Below are positions 1 to 11,744 of a stretch of DNA of 64,000 nucleotides, piece after piece. Each line of letters starts with the position of its first letter. Position 1 is the first letter of the stretch. The notes under the pieces are model-generated. The model worked only from the letters and a program-made list of their open reading frames with translations. It was not told the origin of the DNA and made no database searches. This DNA is from Multifurca ochricompacta (taxonomy: Eukaryota > Basidiomycota > Agaricomycetes > Russulales > Russulaceae): NCBI GenBank assembly GCA_022496185.1, contig WTXG01000056.1, positions 124,001 to 188,000 of the forward strand, in the 5' to 3' direction. The translations under genes and the position numbers were made by a program.

Positions 1-187
1 CAGTTCGTCACGTCGTTTATTATCCGTCATCACACAACACGGTTACTAACGACAATTCATTTACATCCCTCGCCAGCCCGAGAACAGCTGGAATGCCAGT
101 AAATCATTCGCCATCGGAGGTTAGTGAAGCTTCTTTATCCATCGGGGGGTTTTTTTTTGACGTGTTTTTTTTTTTGGCCCTCACTAG

Positions 188-814
188 ATATCCCCGAGAT
201 ACCCCCCGGTGCAGCACTTTCTCCTTCAGGTTCCTCCATATCATCTTCCTTATCTTCTCCCCGAACCTCACCCTCCTCTTCCACCATCACCGTGCCCACG
301 CCCACGCCCACCTCTTCCGGGAGCAAGTCCAACGCGGGCGCCATCGCAGGCGGTGTCGTCGGTGGCGTCGCGACGATCGCCATAGCCGTACTCGCCATCT
401 TCTGGCAAAGGCGAAGGAGGCCACAGCCCCCCCCTTCCACCTTCACGGTGGACAGCAGCTCCGTGGTATGGTCCCCGTCATCTTATCATCAAGCACCATC
501 GCCAATGAGAGAGTTCCGTCCGCCGATGTCGGATGATGGAACGTCGGTTCTACCATCCATGCTGGGGACACCCCCAAGGAAGATCAACGTAGGTGTCTTT
601 TTTCCCTTTTCCCCTTCAATATTAATAATTAATATGCACAAAGAATTTGAACGACCCAACCACTTTTCCTGAGTACCAGGGAGTACCTCCTTCATCAGAA
701 ATCCACGAGCCTTACATGGGGAACGGAAGTGGAAATGGAAGCAGAAATTTCATTACTGTCAATACTTTGGTTGACATGCCGACTTCGCGACCTCATGGTG
801 GGGGAGGGGAATAA
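188..814 (+). CDS. 3' part of a single-pass membrane protein (Ser/Thr-rich ectodomain, short tail)
   Basis: Two exons are readable: about 188-588 and 674 or 680-814, joined by an intron with donor GTAGGT at 589 and an AG acceptor. Both acceptor choices keep the frame, and the frame ends at TAA 812-814. The first exon encodes a Ser/Thr/Pro-rich stretch, then a glycine/alanine-rich transmembrane helix (motif AGAIAGGVVGGVATIAIAV) followed directly by a basic stop-transfer cluster QRRRR, so a type I membrane topology is expected. The tail is rich in Pro, Ser and Met. This architecture is common in Agaricomycetes (mucin-like surface or sensor-like proteins), but no functional domain is visible. 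A likely acceptor lies at 187 after a T-rich intron; upstream exons are unclear or outside the window. Confidence 0.6.
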
Positions 815-1940
815 CACGGTTTACCCACCGTGTGATTCATATGTACGGAGGACGGGCGGTGTACGGTGTTCGGGTTTTTATTTTCAAACAAAAAAATCCC
901 GTTCGTGTCAATGGCTTTTTTCCTCACTTACATACACACAACCCGTAACACCAACTCTCCCCTCTGTTCCGAAAGTGGAGTGAGTGCCCCATCTCCCATC
1001 ATATGCCATCAGGGGGGGTTGGGGGTGGGGGGTTAGAGATGCTAGTGATAAAATTATGGACGCAAAAGAAGATGAGCGGGAACGCAGTAGATTTTGGGGA
1101 CAAAGATTAGAATCAATATTCATTGCCGCACATATGTGCGCACATGTTGGTTAGGCATGAAAAGTGGGTCGAGGTCAGATATAATACCTGTGTCGATCCC
1201 TTCCTCTGGTAGATTTCCGATTTAATAGCCGCGTGAAGTTGAAACATTGAATGTGAGGTGTAGGTATGGCGCTGAAGATAAGGCGGGAAGGTGAGTGTCA
1301 CAGCAACGTTGAACGTTGAGAACGCGAGGCAAGATGTTCAGCTCCGCAAATCAATTAACGAGCGCTTGAAGTCCATCACGCGATTGCGACTGATTGCAAA
1401 GTCCCAATTCGAGAAAAGAAAGCAGCGAGAATCGCATGTGCGCAAAAGCGGTGTTGGTAACTCAATCATAATATTACTACTAAAGCAAGACACGATGCAG
1501 GCCAACACCCACAAGCCGCATTTCTGAGAATTGCGATAATGAAGATCATATGAATATGAGAAATGTGTATTAAAAGTGAGAGTGACATCCGAGCAGATCG
1601 TACTCATTCTGATGAGTCACGTTACCGTGGACCCCCCTGAACTCAGATAAGTGGAGCAGCTGCTAAAAGTCGTAGGATAACAAATTATCTACTGGCCCAT
1701 TATCCAAAACTTATAAACTCGCATCTGTCGCATTGTACTAACGATGGCATTTGAGCGAAGGCTTATAACGCTGGCGTACAACTTCACACGGACGGTATAA
1801 GTATTTCATTCATTATATATATATCATTTGACGAGTCCTTTATACGCTACACTCGCAGTAAGAACACCGATACATGTCAGCAAGATAAAGGACATCAGAA
1901 CTTACAAGAAACCTTCAAAAGTCTTGGTAAAGTCAACACG
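815..1940. other. Intergenic, no supported gene
   Basis: This stretch holds the presumed 3' flank of the membrane-protein gene and the end of the convergent DUF6535 gene. It is AT-rich in places and only short reading frames without recognisable features occur. I see no repeat, RNA gene or terminal repeat here. Confidence 0.5.
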
Positions 1941-4747
1941 CTACACCCCAACCTTATCAGTATGTTCAGAGAGTGAACCATGAATCGTATCAGGGGAACC
2001 AGATGAAAGATAACTTTCCTCCCCAGGGCCCGACAAAGTTGAAGGAAGTGCATGAACAGGTGCCTCGATAGGAGTAGGAGGAACGCGAGAATACACGCCA
2101 ACTGCTGGGACATTTTCTGTTCTGTCTGGGTTAGAAGTAAATGCCCCTTGTTGAGCAGCAACGGGAAATGCGGTGGTGGCTGAGTTTGACGAAAGATATA
2201 TCTGTCCGGAAGGCATATGGGGAGATTGGATCACCGAAGAGTTTGAGGGAGATCGCATGTTCGCACGAGTTCTGTTGCTGAGAATAGAAACTGGGAAAGA
2301 TGAAGGCGGTATATCAGGGGTGATGGAAGGAGGGTACTGGTTCGTTGCTCAGTTTGTTGATGAGCGAAGGTGTTATTGGACATGGGACTAGACACGAGCG
2401 GAACGAGGGAGGGATAGGCTGCCTGAGCGGAATGAAGTATCGAGTTGGTGGTAGACAGGGCAGTAAGGGTACCAGCGGTTCCTTGCATTACATTAGCGAT
2501 GGCGGAATCCAAGGAAGTGCCACGAAGGTAATGAGTCCCGATATTTATACCGGTGCCAAGAATGGTCGGATGGGATGATGTGTCTGCCGGAGTAAATCGT
2601 TGCTGAACTGTCGTCCCTTTGTCAGTTGAGGTGTTGCCCATTAGGCGTGCATCAATTTGTTCTAGATTCTGGAGACGCGAGGATGGTAGATCAGGTGAGC
2701 TAGAAAAGGCGATAGGGATGAGAACGGGGCAACGCTGATGTGGGACAGAGTGGACGAGGAGTCGGAGGCATGAAAAGTTGAACCGGAGCGATGTTCTTTG
2801 GTGTTGCACAAAGGATACGAGGATAGAATGTTGTCATTATATCAGTTGAGACAGCATCCAAGTCTGTGCCTTGATGTAAAGCGACGTAAAGATGTCGGAT
2901 ATTGTGGAGGATAGCAACACAGGATGTGATCATCCTCGGATTCCCGCGCTTTGAGAACAATTAGATTCCACAGTTTACAGAAGTCATGTTCCAGTCCAGG
3001 AAGTGCATTTCGTATATCAAATTGGGAAACTGATTGAAGAGTGACTTCCGCCGTCCGAGGTAAGTGACTATTTGCTGAACGGAGACGAAGCATATGTCGA
3101 GTAATGTGGAGCAAATTGGCAAGGTATATACTATCTCCATGCGCAAGGTAGTTTTCAACCACCGATTTCGAGACACCCAATTGCTCAGTAACGAGTTTGA
3201 ACCAACGATCATTACGATTTTTGATCCTGCTATGATCTTCGAAATCGCCCATTTCGAACAGTAAGCGGCGTTCCGGACATCGTAAGTAGCTCCATTCAGC
3301 AAGAGACCAAACTCGACAGAGCTAAAGAACCCATCTTGATTGTACAAGAGAGCGAGATCAACTGTGTCCTTACTGATAGGAAGGCCCACGGATGCTTGTC
3401 CCGTGGCCACTTCAGATATGACGATCCGTCGCTGTTTGACGGACTCATGGACCAGGTTTGAAGTCCACGTACGTTGCATTAGTCCAATTAAAGCTTTAGA
3501 CATCTCCTCACTGTCTGGGGCATCGAATGCTTGCTGAGGATTCTTGACAACTGTTGATTGGAAAAAGCCAGGGATGCCCGCAAAGAATTGCTCCAGTTCA
3601 TGATCTTCATCTGAGGATTCAAGTGTCCACATCAACGCACGACCATCAATCTCTGATGACAGGTTTAAAGCAGTTTTTTCCGCCGTCTTCCCCAGACCAT
3701 CTGAGAACCAATCACAACAGCACCCCAGGAGCCAATCTATCCGACGCATGGCAGACCCACTCAATCGTGTGAATGATCCAATGAGCTTGAGAATGAGGAG
3801 GAATATAAGAGATATGGTGGGGAAAACAAAATATGCCAATGATGAAAGTGGCGAATAATAGGGACTATCAGGCCAAAAGATTGGCATCAACGTGATGCAT
3901 CCATATATTGCTGCGCAGAGCGCAACCCACCAAACGACCGCTCTGAAGATTGTGTGGTTGATATTGAATAGAAAGACGAGAAGGCCGGCGAAAAAGAGAA
4001 AAAGGGAAAGATGTAGAAGTACTGGCAGGGCATCAACTACACGAGGGAGGTAGAACTTGTCCACGCCTTCAGCAAAGAATGTACGAATCCGAGCTCGCTT
4101 GTGTGGTGCATATCGTGGCTGAGTAATCTTGATATATCGGCGTGCCCATTGCTGTAGCAGCGTTGCCAGAAGTGCACAAGTAAGACTTATCACGAGGCTC
4201 AAGAACCAAAGTGCGTTGACCCAAACTGCATATTTCGGTGGAGAGAATGCCGGCGGATTAACTAGAGTGGGAGGAGTAGGTGCTTGAGTTGTGCTGACAT
4301 TGGAAACGACCTGGTAGATATTCCGTAAATAAAAAGCTGATGTATCCTGCGGGTTTGGGCGGATGTCCTGGATGGACACAGCAAGCAATGCTGCAACTCC
4401 GGCAGAGAATAGACCAGTCTGCAAAGCTTAAGGTGTGTCACATGGAGAGTGATGATATGACTCACGAAAACTAGCATCCCATCAGCGTCTGCTGTCCAAC
4501 GCTTGGCCATCTTCTCATCTTCATCCTTTGCCAAGTTTAGATACATGGTAAAAATTGGACCAGAGCTATCAGTGAAGGTGCTCTCTCCCTGTGTTGTGCT
4601 GGCTGAGGCGGGTAACGACGACGACCTATACACGTGGATAAACTTGAGATTAGCAAGGATAGGACGATATTGACTGGGGGGTAACCTACCTGTGGCAAAC
4701 TCTTCCTCGGGTACATTTTCGACATCATGACTAGCATTTAGAGGCAT
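1941..4747 (-). pseudogene. DUF6535-family multi-pass membrane protein, frame-broken
   Basis: The ATG is at 4747. An intron at about 4419-4465 (donor GTGAGT, acceptor TTGCAG) joins GMLVF to TGLFSAGVAALLAVS, the family N-terminal hallmark. Downstream are hydrophobic helices (LWFLSLVISLTCALLATLL, LSLFLFFAGLLVFLF, VALCAAIYGCITLM, FPTISLIFLLILKLI). C-terminal blocks typical of these proteins (NRNDRWFKLV, LAHGDSIYLANLLHITRH, IRHLYVALHQGTD, LEQIDARLMGNTSTDK) follow, but in different frames. The frame changes near 3226-3231, about 2920, between about 2700 and 2810, and between about 2250 and 2290. None of these offers a usable intron, so I read them as indels. DUF6535 genes are highly expanded in Agaricomycetes and their function is unknown. 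A second possible intron lies near 4625-4690. Confidence 0.8.
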
Positions 4748-4920
4748 TGATGAGAGAAGAAATCAAAGTATTTGGTAGGTCCTCACAACCAGGGGGTTAA
4801 AGAACAAGAGTACACATGTACAACCTCGACCTTGCATCGTGGCCTCGTGCACCGTCTAACTTGAATTAGAAGCTGGCATAAGTAACCCGTCAAATTGGAA
4901 GGAGCGCACGGAGTCCGTCA

Positions 4921-5960
4921 ATGCGCATTGCATCTGAAGACTCTGTCGCCCGGATGGGCCTCACCCCGGAGTCGTGGCACAGACTGGCACGCGGTTTACT
5001 CGCATCCATGATTCGAAGGGTCCATCGCTCCCCTCACCTCCCCACCCTTACTGGGGGCTCTGACCCCATTTATTCTGACATCTCTTCCCTAGCTCAGGGT
5101 CTCCGTTCTCCCTCCACGCCTCGCGACGACCTTTTCATGATGTGTCAGCAACTGGCTGGACTCCTTGCCCCACCAACGCTGCGTCCCGCACGGCGGACTA
5201 TGACGCTCTCGACAACGCCCGGCCCCACATTGAGGCCATGGCTGAGTCCCACGCACGACAGTCTCTCCTCGAGGCTGGACTCTCCACCCGCGCCCGGGAA
5301 ACGGCGCGCCAACGCATCATCGAGGAGGTCCGCGCCCAGGCCCTGTCTGAGCGTGACTCCCTTTTGGAGGAAGCCCGTCAAGTCATACGTGACGAAGTCT
5401 CTCGGGACCTGATCACCTGGCGGGTCTCCTACCGCGAAGAGCGCATGCAACGCGCCAAACAGAAAATTGAGGCTGCCCTGCAGGTGAGTCTCCCTTCCCA
5501 GTCCTCCGCAGACCTCGAGTGCACCCCGCGCAAGCGGATAAAGACCTCTGGCGGCCCCTCGCGCGCACTGCGTGACGCCACCCCCACCCCCACCCCTACC
5601 CCTACGCGCTCCCGCGCCCCCTCCGCCGCCTCCTCGCAGGCACCGTCCACCCCCCTCAAACGCCGGGCTGGCCTGCTGGAAGTTGACCGTGCGTCACTCG
5701 ACCCTGCCAACTTTTGCACGGACGCCTCTATCCATAAGCCGGAGGTGGAAATGGCTGACCCCGAACCCCTCTTCGAGAGGGAGTCCACTCAGCTATCATA
5801 CCTCACGGACCCCCTGCTCGAGGCCCCCCTTGTCCACCCATTCCCGGCCCCGCCTCCCGACCGCCCTCCGCCACTCCCCACCCCAACTGCTCCTGATGTC
5901 ATGGAAGTCATACTGAACAAGTTGACTCTCATCACAGATAGAAAGTACAATATGTCGTGA
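4921..5960 (+). pseudogene. Unrecognised charged helical / proline-rich protein, frame change near 5140-5200
   Basis: From ATG 4921 the frame runs through LTPESWHRLARGLLASMIRR and PSTPRDDLFMMCQQLAGLL. The convincing continuation lies in another frame: a charged, Ala/Glu/Arg-rich helical segment (ALDNARPHIEAMAESHARQ, TARQRIIEEVRAQALSERD, REERMQRAKQKIEAAL) of about 110 residues, probably coiled coil. A low-complexity TPTPTPTP segment, a basic patch TPRKRIKTSGG and a proline-rich tail (PAPPPDRPPPLPTPTAP) follow, ending at 5960. No intron with good signals explains the frame change, so a one-base indel is likely. I do not recognise a function; a nuclear or scaffold role would be guesswork. It abuts the alpha-tubulin fragment in the same orientation. 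Confidence 0.4.
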
Positions 5961-5997
5961 CCCGATGCCCTGTACCATAACCGATCTCTCTGACAAA

Positions 5998-6418
5998 AGT
6001 TCGTAGTGGCTTGCGCACTGCTCTACCATGGTGACGTCGTCCCTCAAGATGTTAACACTGCTGTTGCCCACCTGAAGACACGCCGTACGGTACGGTTTGT
6101 TGACTGGTGTCCGACGGGCTTCAAGATCGGCATCTCTAGTGAACCACCAGCGCATATACCAGATGGCGATCTTGCTCGTGTGTCGAGGAGCGTCTGCGTG
6201 CTATCGAACACGACTGCTATTTCTGATGCATGGACTCGGTTGGATCGCAAATTTGATTTGCTCTACTCGAAGCGCGCTTTCGTGCGCTGGTATGTTGGCG
6301 AAGGTATGGAAGAAGGTGAGTTCTCTGAAGCCAGGGAGGATCTTGCCGCGCTTGAGAAGGACTACGAGGAAGTGGGAATCGATTCTGCTGATGTGGTGGA
6401 AAGGAAGGCGAATACTAG
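5998..6418 (+). pseudogene. Orphan C-terminal fragment of alpha-tubulin
   Basis: One uninterrupted frame encodes [72 protein letters not shown] and [19 protein letters not shown]. This matches about the last 130 residues of alpha-tubulin, including the C-terminal helices H11-H12 that face kinesin. The roughly 310 upstream residues (GTP-binding domain) are absent: an in-frame TGA lies at 5991-5993 and the unrelated 4921-5960 gene precedes it. At the 3' end the frame runs through [10 protein letters not shown] into a CCCCCT repeat. In the alternative frame the same bases at 6404-6418 read EGEY followed by TAG, a normal tubulin tail with a terminal tyrosine. One base is therefore missing near 6402-6404. 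It must be a truncated duplicate, not the working gene. Confidence 0.85.
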
Positions 6419-6423
6419 GCAAT

Positions 6424-6459
6424 CCACCCCTCCCCCTCCCCCTCCCCCTCCCCCTCCAA
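6424..6459. repeat. CCCCCT simple repeat
   Basis: About five perfect CTCCCC units follow directly on the tubulin fragment's lost stop codon. Translation in the tubulin frame would give polyproline. Confidence 0.9.
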
Positions 6460-6956
6460 TCCTACGCATACCCTTAGGCTTTCGTTTTATTATCACTTTG
6501 TCTCTATGCACGAGTTCATCACGTTCTAATGTCATGTCATTACGATACCTATCGCAATTGTAGTGAAGTTTGAGTTACCTCAGTGTGTATCCAAACAAAC
6601 ACGTCTTTCAGGAGCGGCGATAAAGAGTGTGACAAGGTGCACAGCAGGTGAGTTTGGTTCACAAAGTAAACTTAAATGCTTGTATTATAGAAAAAATAAA
6701 ATAAAATCTACAATTTCGATTTGCCTTCTTTCATACCTGTGGTCGGTCACCTATGATAGTGTAGTCCATCCTAGATTGGAATCCTTCATATTGTGGCTCC
6801 TTTCAATTCGTAAAACGCTGCAACTTTCGTCTTTGATCCCCTTTTACCTTCTTGACGTCGTCACTCATCAGTTTGTCCTTGATCTCTCCCAATACATATG
6901 CGTCAGGAGGCTGGATATCACGCTGCAACAAAACCTTATGCCAGCGCGAATCCCCG
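6460..6956. other. Intergenic, no supported gene
   Basis: AT-rich sequence between the tubulin fragment and the convergent NTPase gene. A reading frame of about 135 codons exists, but it has no family features and unremarkable composition. No repeat termini are visible. Confidence 0.5.
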
Positions 6957-9865
6957 TCAATGCCCTTTGAACGTGTCTCCTGATACTCCCGCACACCACA
7001 CATCGTAGCAAGTCGATGGGTTATAGTGGTACCTTCGCTGTGGTGCAGCTGGAATCGACACTCCAGCTTTAGAGGAGGCTAGCACGAACACCATTCGGAT
7101 AACTGGAAGAGGTGTGTGACCTTTGGGGAACAGCTTGACCTGATATGGTACCATGGCATCGAACAGAAATTGACTGATATTATACTGGTAGCTCTTGTCG
7201 TTCTTGACCTGGATGAGAATCGCTGTCGTCGTGCGCGGAGAAAGCTTTTTGTTCCTCACACAAACGGGAAGGACGATGTCAACGCCACGTTGGTCGTTAA
7301 TGAACAAGATCATAGCACCTTGTGTGATGAATTCCCAGAGAGAGTCAACACCGATCTTGTCAGAGTTTTTGACCTTGATCACGTGGTTGAACCATAGACA
7401 GTAGCTCTTGAACGCCGATACGAATGTACGAATGGCTTGTCCTCGTCGCGACGGGAAAGGGTTGGAAGACTTTCTTTCAATTCATCATATGCCGAGGAAG
7501 GAAGTAAAGCCTTCATAAAGTCAGCGACGAACACCCATCTTCTCTTGGTCACTAACGAAGCTGCATCGCGGGCATGCATGACGATGAGTGTGGCAGCCAG
7601 CTCGCCACGCTGGCCACGATCAACGCAATTTAGGTCCGAATTCTCCACAAGGCAACGAATAGGATTCACTCCTGCTCCACTAATAATCATTCGGGCAGCC
7701 TCAGCCAGATACGGCTCCGACCCAACGCCGGTGATCATGTCTTCGAGTCCAGTGGTAGCCGCAAGGGACAACCGCATGTGACGTTTGACCTGAGTACGGG
7801 CTAACTCACGACCATATGAGTGGGCAAGGTTGAACTCGAGAGAAAATCGAACAGATAGACACGCCAGAGCACCCTGTCCATTTAAATCGTCATCCAGCGT
7901 GATGCTGCCATCCAGCAGCTTTTGCTTCGTGAGGACCATAAGTTCCTGTTCAGCTTTAACTTTCACCAAAGAATCATAATGAGTACCAAACCTGCTCGAG
8001 GCACCCAATCATCAGTTATCATTAATAGCGATAGGTCAGATGGACGCACAGTGGACGGCCTAAATGAGTTATCCATTTATCATCCACCATTTCGTCCACA
8101 GTCACCCTATCTTCCTCCGGAGGTGTCATGAGATCATTGAAGCTGATCCCCGAAATCGGATGCAGAACTGAAAGTTCGTGTCTGCGACCCGATTAGATGG
8201 TTCTTTTCCTATCTCCGGGGAGAACACATGTGATTTCCCCGCCGTAGAAAGGAATAACGAGAAGACGGGAAGTTCCACGAGCTCACGCAAAGTACGACGC
8301 AATTCTGCAAACAGAGTCCAGCCTTTGCCTGGTGGGGTATCGCCTAGCACATGAGATTCATCGAAGGCCAGGATGACAAGGGGCCGCCTTGAACCTTCAA
8401 GTGGGTCTAAGCAACCGTCAGGATCCACAAATTGACAAAGCTCGAGTCCTGCTTCTCTCACTCCATTTCCATCGACTGCGTATTGGGAAGGGCTACGATT
8501 CTCGTTATGAACGCGTTCGCAAGACGCCATGAACTTGAAAATGCAGTCAATTTACGAAATGGACACACGTCAAGTCAACCCACCTTGGTAGCTTCGTCAA
8601 CTACAGCCTTGAAGAAATCCTTACGATAATCATTCGAGCTTCGGAAACCTTGGTCGACTGTCATGTGTTCACGGAACGCCTTCGCCAGCTTCTCCAGTAT
8701 CCAGCCTAGGTCGACGCCGACCCCTCCCAATGGTGGTCGATTCCTGTGGCGCAACATCATCTGCAATCCTATGTTATCACATGGGTTCACGAGACAAGTA
8801 CAGGTCAATCACCTTGGTAATCAGATTCAATATCTTCCAAACGCTTCTTGGTGACAGTCAAAAGGGCATAGACAAAACCATGAAGCTTCTTGGCAAGGCC
8901 ATCTGGATCGCTGTCGCCCCCAACAGAACACAACCAGTTGCGCAGCTCGATATCAGGAGGTGGAAACCCTTTTTGGGATCAGAGATTAAGTATATAAATG
9001 AGAAATAGCGGGAAAATAGTCCTTTAGATTTAGAACTGCGAAGACACATGGGAATGGTGATGATTTTGGTCGCTACTTCATCCACCATGCGAGATTTTCC
9101 TGTTCCTGATGAATTTACTATACTAGTCTGTCGGGCGTAGACATCTCTCCGCTTGTCGAGGTAACTCTCGATCGTGAGAAGAAGTGAAGTTGCAGCATTG
9201 CCTTTAAAAGGGGAACCCCACGCGCGTAAGGTAGCTATTATGTCGAGATGAGCATGGGTGAATGGGTTTGGGATAGTTGCGCACCTTGAATTGACGGATT
9301 GGGACCTGGAGGGAGGTGGCTACTCCCTTATTTTGGGGTGGAATCAGCGGAGGTGGGTCGTAAAATTTCTGCACGTTAGAATTGTGTGAGAGGCAATTGG
9401 AAGTAAGCTGTGTGCAAGACGCTCACTGAGACGACGGAACGACCTTCGGTCGCGGCACTTGCCAAGACACGGGACGAGCCAGGGATGTGCTTTGAAGAGA
9501 TCCTGGATTAACTCCTCCGGCTATGAAGCTTCTTTGTTGTACTTTGATCTAACTGATTACAATCGGTCACAATTGTTTGGAGAAGAGGGAGTGCGATAGA
9601 ATCGAGTTGACGAAAAAGAGCCGACAGAGCGGAGACGAGATCCAAGTTATCTAATCTCCTGTGCTCTTCATCGGAGACTGTGTCCTCGACAAGTTCACTA
9701 TCAGGATACCCTGAAACTGCAAGTTCGACTTTGCTAGTCTCCACGACACTCTCATCGCGGACTTCGTCCTGACGACTTGAAGAGTTTGACATTCCTCTTG
9801 GCTGGAGACAAGTGGCGATCATGGTACGGTCGCTTACCGGCGCGTTTCTTGGGGCGGGAGGGCAT
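6957..9865 (-). pseudogene. P-loop NTPase with PD-(D/E)xK-like C-terminus (Crinkler-like architecture), multi-exon, broken
   Basis: The likely start is MPSRPKKRAG at 9865, or MSNSSSRQ at 9792. Exons on the minus strand carry in order: YDPPPLIPPQNKGVATSLQV; Walker A SSGTGKSRMVDE (about 9080-9115); PPPDIELRNWLCSVGG; MMLRHRNRPPLGGVGVDLGW; Walker B LVILAFDESH (about 8350-8390); FLSTAGKSHVFSPE (sensor-like); KAEQELMVLTKQKLLDG; SDLNCVDRGQRGELAATLIV; RRWVFVADFMKALLP. The end carries GVDIVLPVCV and AILIQVKN, a D...QxK pattern like restriction-fold nucleases. Several introns are convincing (for example about 8770-8815, with GT/AG). Breaks are a frame change near 8165, another near 7415, and a missing GT donor near 8995-9030. 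NTPase plus nuclease is the published layout of CR/Crinkler-type effectors and related transposon proteins; that link is inference. Confidence 0.65.
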
Positions 9866-10000
9866 GAGTTCAACAGATGGAGATGGAATGGGTGCACGTT
9901 GAATGGGGGTGTGCAACGCCCACCGCTCACTAAAGTGGGTTCCACCACACCCACTACCAACCACAAACATTACGACACCGAGCTTCTCAAGAAACTTTCA

Positions 10001-10111
10001 CCCTTTTTTTTTTTAAAAAAAAAAATCCAATTTGTATTGCGTGCAGCTACTACGAGTAGCAACCAGTGATGAGGGGGCCTGGCTTCTGGGCCTGAAAAAA
10101 TCATCATAATG
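10001..10111 (-). mobile_element. Short 5'-truncated LINE-tail fragment (candidate)
   Basis: A poly-T/poly-A tract followed by a segment resembling the tail of the LINE copy at 39648 (shared GCAGCTACTAC) lies between two copies of AACTTTCA (9993-10000 and 10112-10119). That fits a target-primed insertion in minus orientation. The fragment is short, so confidence is limited. Confidence 0.35.
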
Positions 10112-10119
10112 AACTTTCA

Positions 10120-11126
10120 TTATCGGTGTCAAACCCATCATCACTATGTGATCGGAAGTCTTCCCAGTCCGGTCCGAAGATGCCGTTGCCGGCATCTCCC
10201 CACGGCACGCCTACCTTCGTTGCACTGATCTTCACCTCCCCATACAAAAAAATGCCCCATTATCCCCACCCTCGTCCTCTGGCTCAGTGCTTTTGCATCC
10301 CGCATAAACAACGCCTCACTCAGGTTATTACCCTTCACAATACACCTTGCATGCCGATTCCTATTTCTCTCATGGTCGTCATCAATTTTCACATTTTTAT
10401 GGACATGGAACCATGTGCGGGTTTCTCACCTTTCCCTGAACATATAAAGATGCGAAAATTGAGGCTTTATTTAAGAACATTGTAAGAATATGGATACAGG
10501 AAACTTGTTGCGTTTCACTATCGACCAAAAATAAAACGTGGTAGAAGGCGACGAGCAAATATGATGGAAAGAGAAAGTATAAGGAAAGAAGCGGTCACGA
10601 ATGTCCCAGAACAGAGCCAGTCACTGACGATCGGAAAAGGTTCTGAAGAATAGTCTCAATAGGTCACTAACCGGAAATCGCTCCGAGGCATTCTTGTCTC
10701 CGTCCTCCGTCTCTCTTTGTCTGCAGCAGATAGTTCCGACAGGCCATCACGTTACAGGGTACTCCTGGTGCTTGCTCAAATACCCTCCCACAAATACCCC
10801 CCCACACTAGTTTCAAGGAAATGCAGAGGGAGGTTTACATTCGTTCCACCTGTCATCTCATTGCATGTTTTGTTGCTGTCTACTCTTACTAGCTGGCAGC
10901 TCATGCGGGCAAATCAACAGAAGCGGCTTTCAAAGGGCGTGATTGAAACACGTCCCACTGTTCTAAGAAGCGGGTGCCACCGTACCAACAACATCCCTTT
11001 AACCTCTATGCTCCCAAAATGAGAGGTGTATATCTCCAATTACTCGCTATTTGCTGCGTCTTGTACTTTCGCTTAATCTGAAGATGGGTCAGTGCAACGA
11101 AGAGTGGGTAGTGAAGATGCGGAGGC
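10120..11126. other. Intergenic, no supported gene
   Basis: About 1 kb between the NTPase gene and the hAT/copia nest. Reading frames of 80-120 codons exist on both strands but none shows domains, splice structure or biased composition. No terminal repeats were found. Confidence 0.5.
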
Positions 11127-11565
11127 TTGCCAGTTAGTGTTCGCCACGGGTAACTAGTGATGTGCCTGGCCCGGCTCAAAGCCGGAAGCCGGGCCAAGCC
11201 TAAAGAATGCAGCCTGAGGTTAGATAATCCAAACTACCTAGAATGGTAGTTATAATTCAGTTATGATGGTCAGAACTATATATTGATTAGTCTTTACCTA
11301 GAATGGTAGTTATAACTAGTGCGTGTTAGCTACATAGGTAAAGATAAGATAACAGAATACTCACTTCAGTTATGATGGTCAGAACTGAAGTGAACCGTAC
11401 AGTGAGAGCGTCTTTAAATACTGTAAAAGAGTGTGCTTATAGTAACCGAGACAATAAAGGATTGTGTCTAATCAAGTAAGGTATCAAGGTATTCACAGGA
11501 AGATGAAACACAGTCCTAGTGCTACTGCACAAGACACAACTCGCTTGTTAGTAGTGTTCGCCACG

Positions 11566-11700
11566 GGTAACCCGCGGGTAAAAACACATGGACCCGTACC
11601 CGTACCCGTATGTACCCGGACCCTTACACCAAGGGTACGGGTTTGCCATACTATGGGTACGGGTACACCACGGGTCATATACCTGCGGGTAAGGGTAAAT
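11566..11700. repeat. hAT-1 left subterminal repeats
   Basis: Dense short motifs in both orientations, mainly CCCGTA / TACGGGT and GGGTA, within 150 bp of the end. The matching set lies at about 15895-16030. Such subterminal repeats are the usual hAT transposase-binding sites. Confidence 0.75.
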
Positions 11701-11744
11701 ATTTTATATTTCAAATTTGATAGCCTAGAATAACATTGTACTAC

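Noticed and set aside
5429..5788. Antisense frame rich in VGVGVGVG
   Set aside because: It is a shadow of the same CCCCAC repeat on the other strand, with no start context or domain.
5572..5916. Proline-rich frame MTPPPPPPLPL as a separate gene
   Set aside because: It is an alternate-frame reading of the low-complexity CCCCAC region of the 4921-5960 gene.
10120..11126. Small genes in the intergenic kilobase
   Set aside because: Frames of 80-120 codons show no domain, splice pattern or repeat support.
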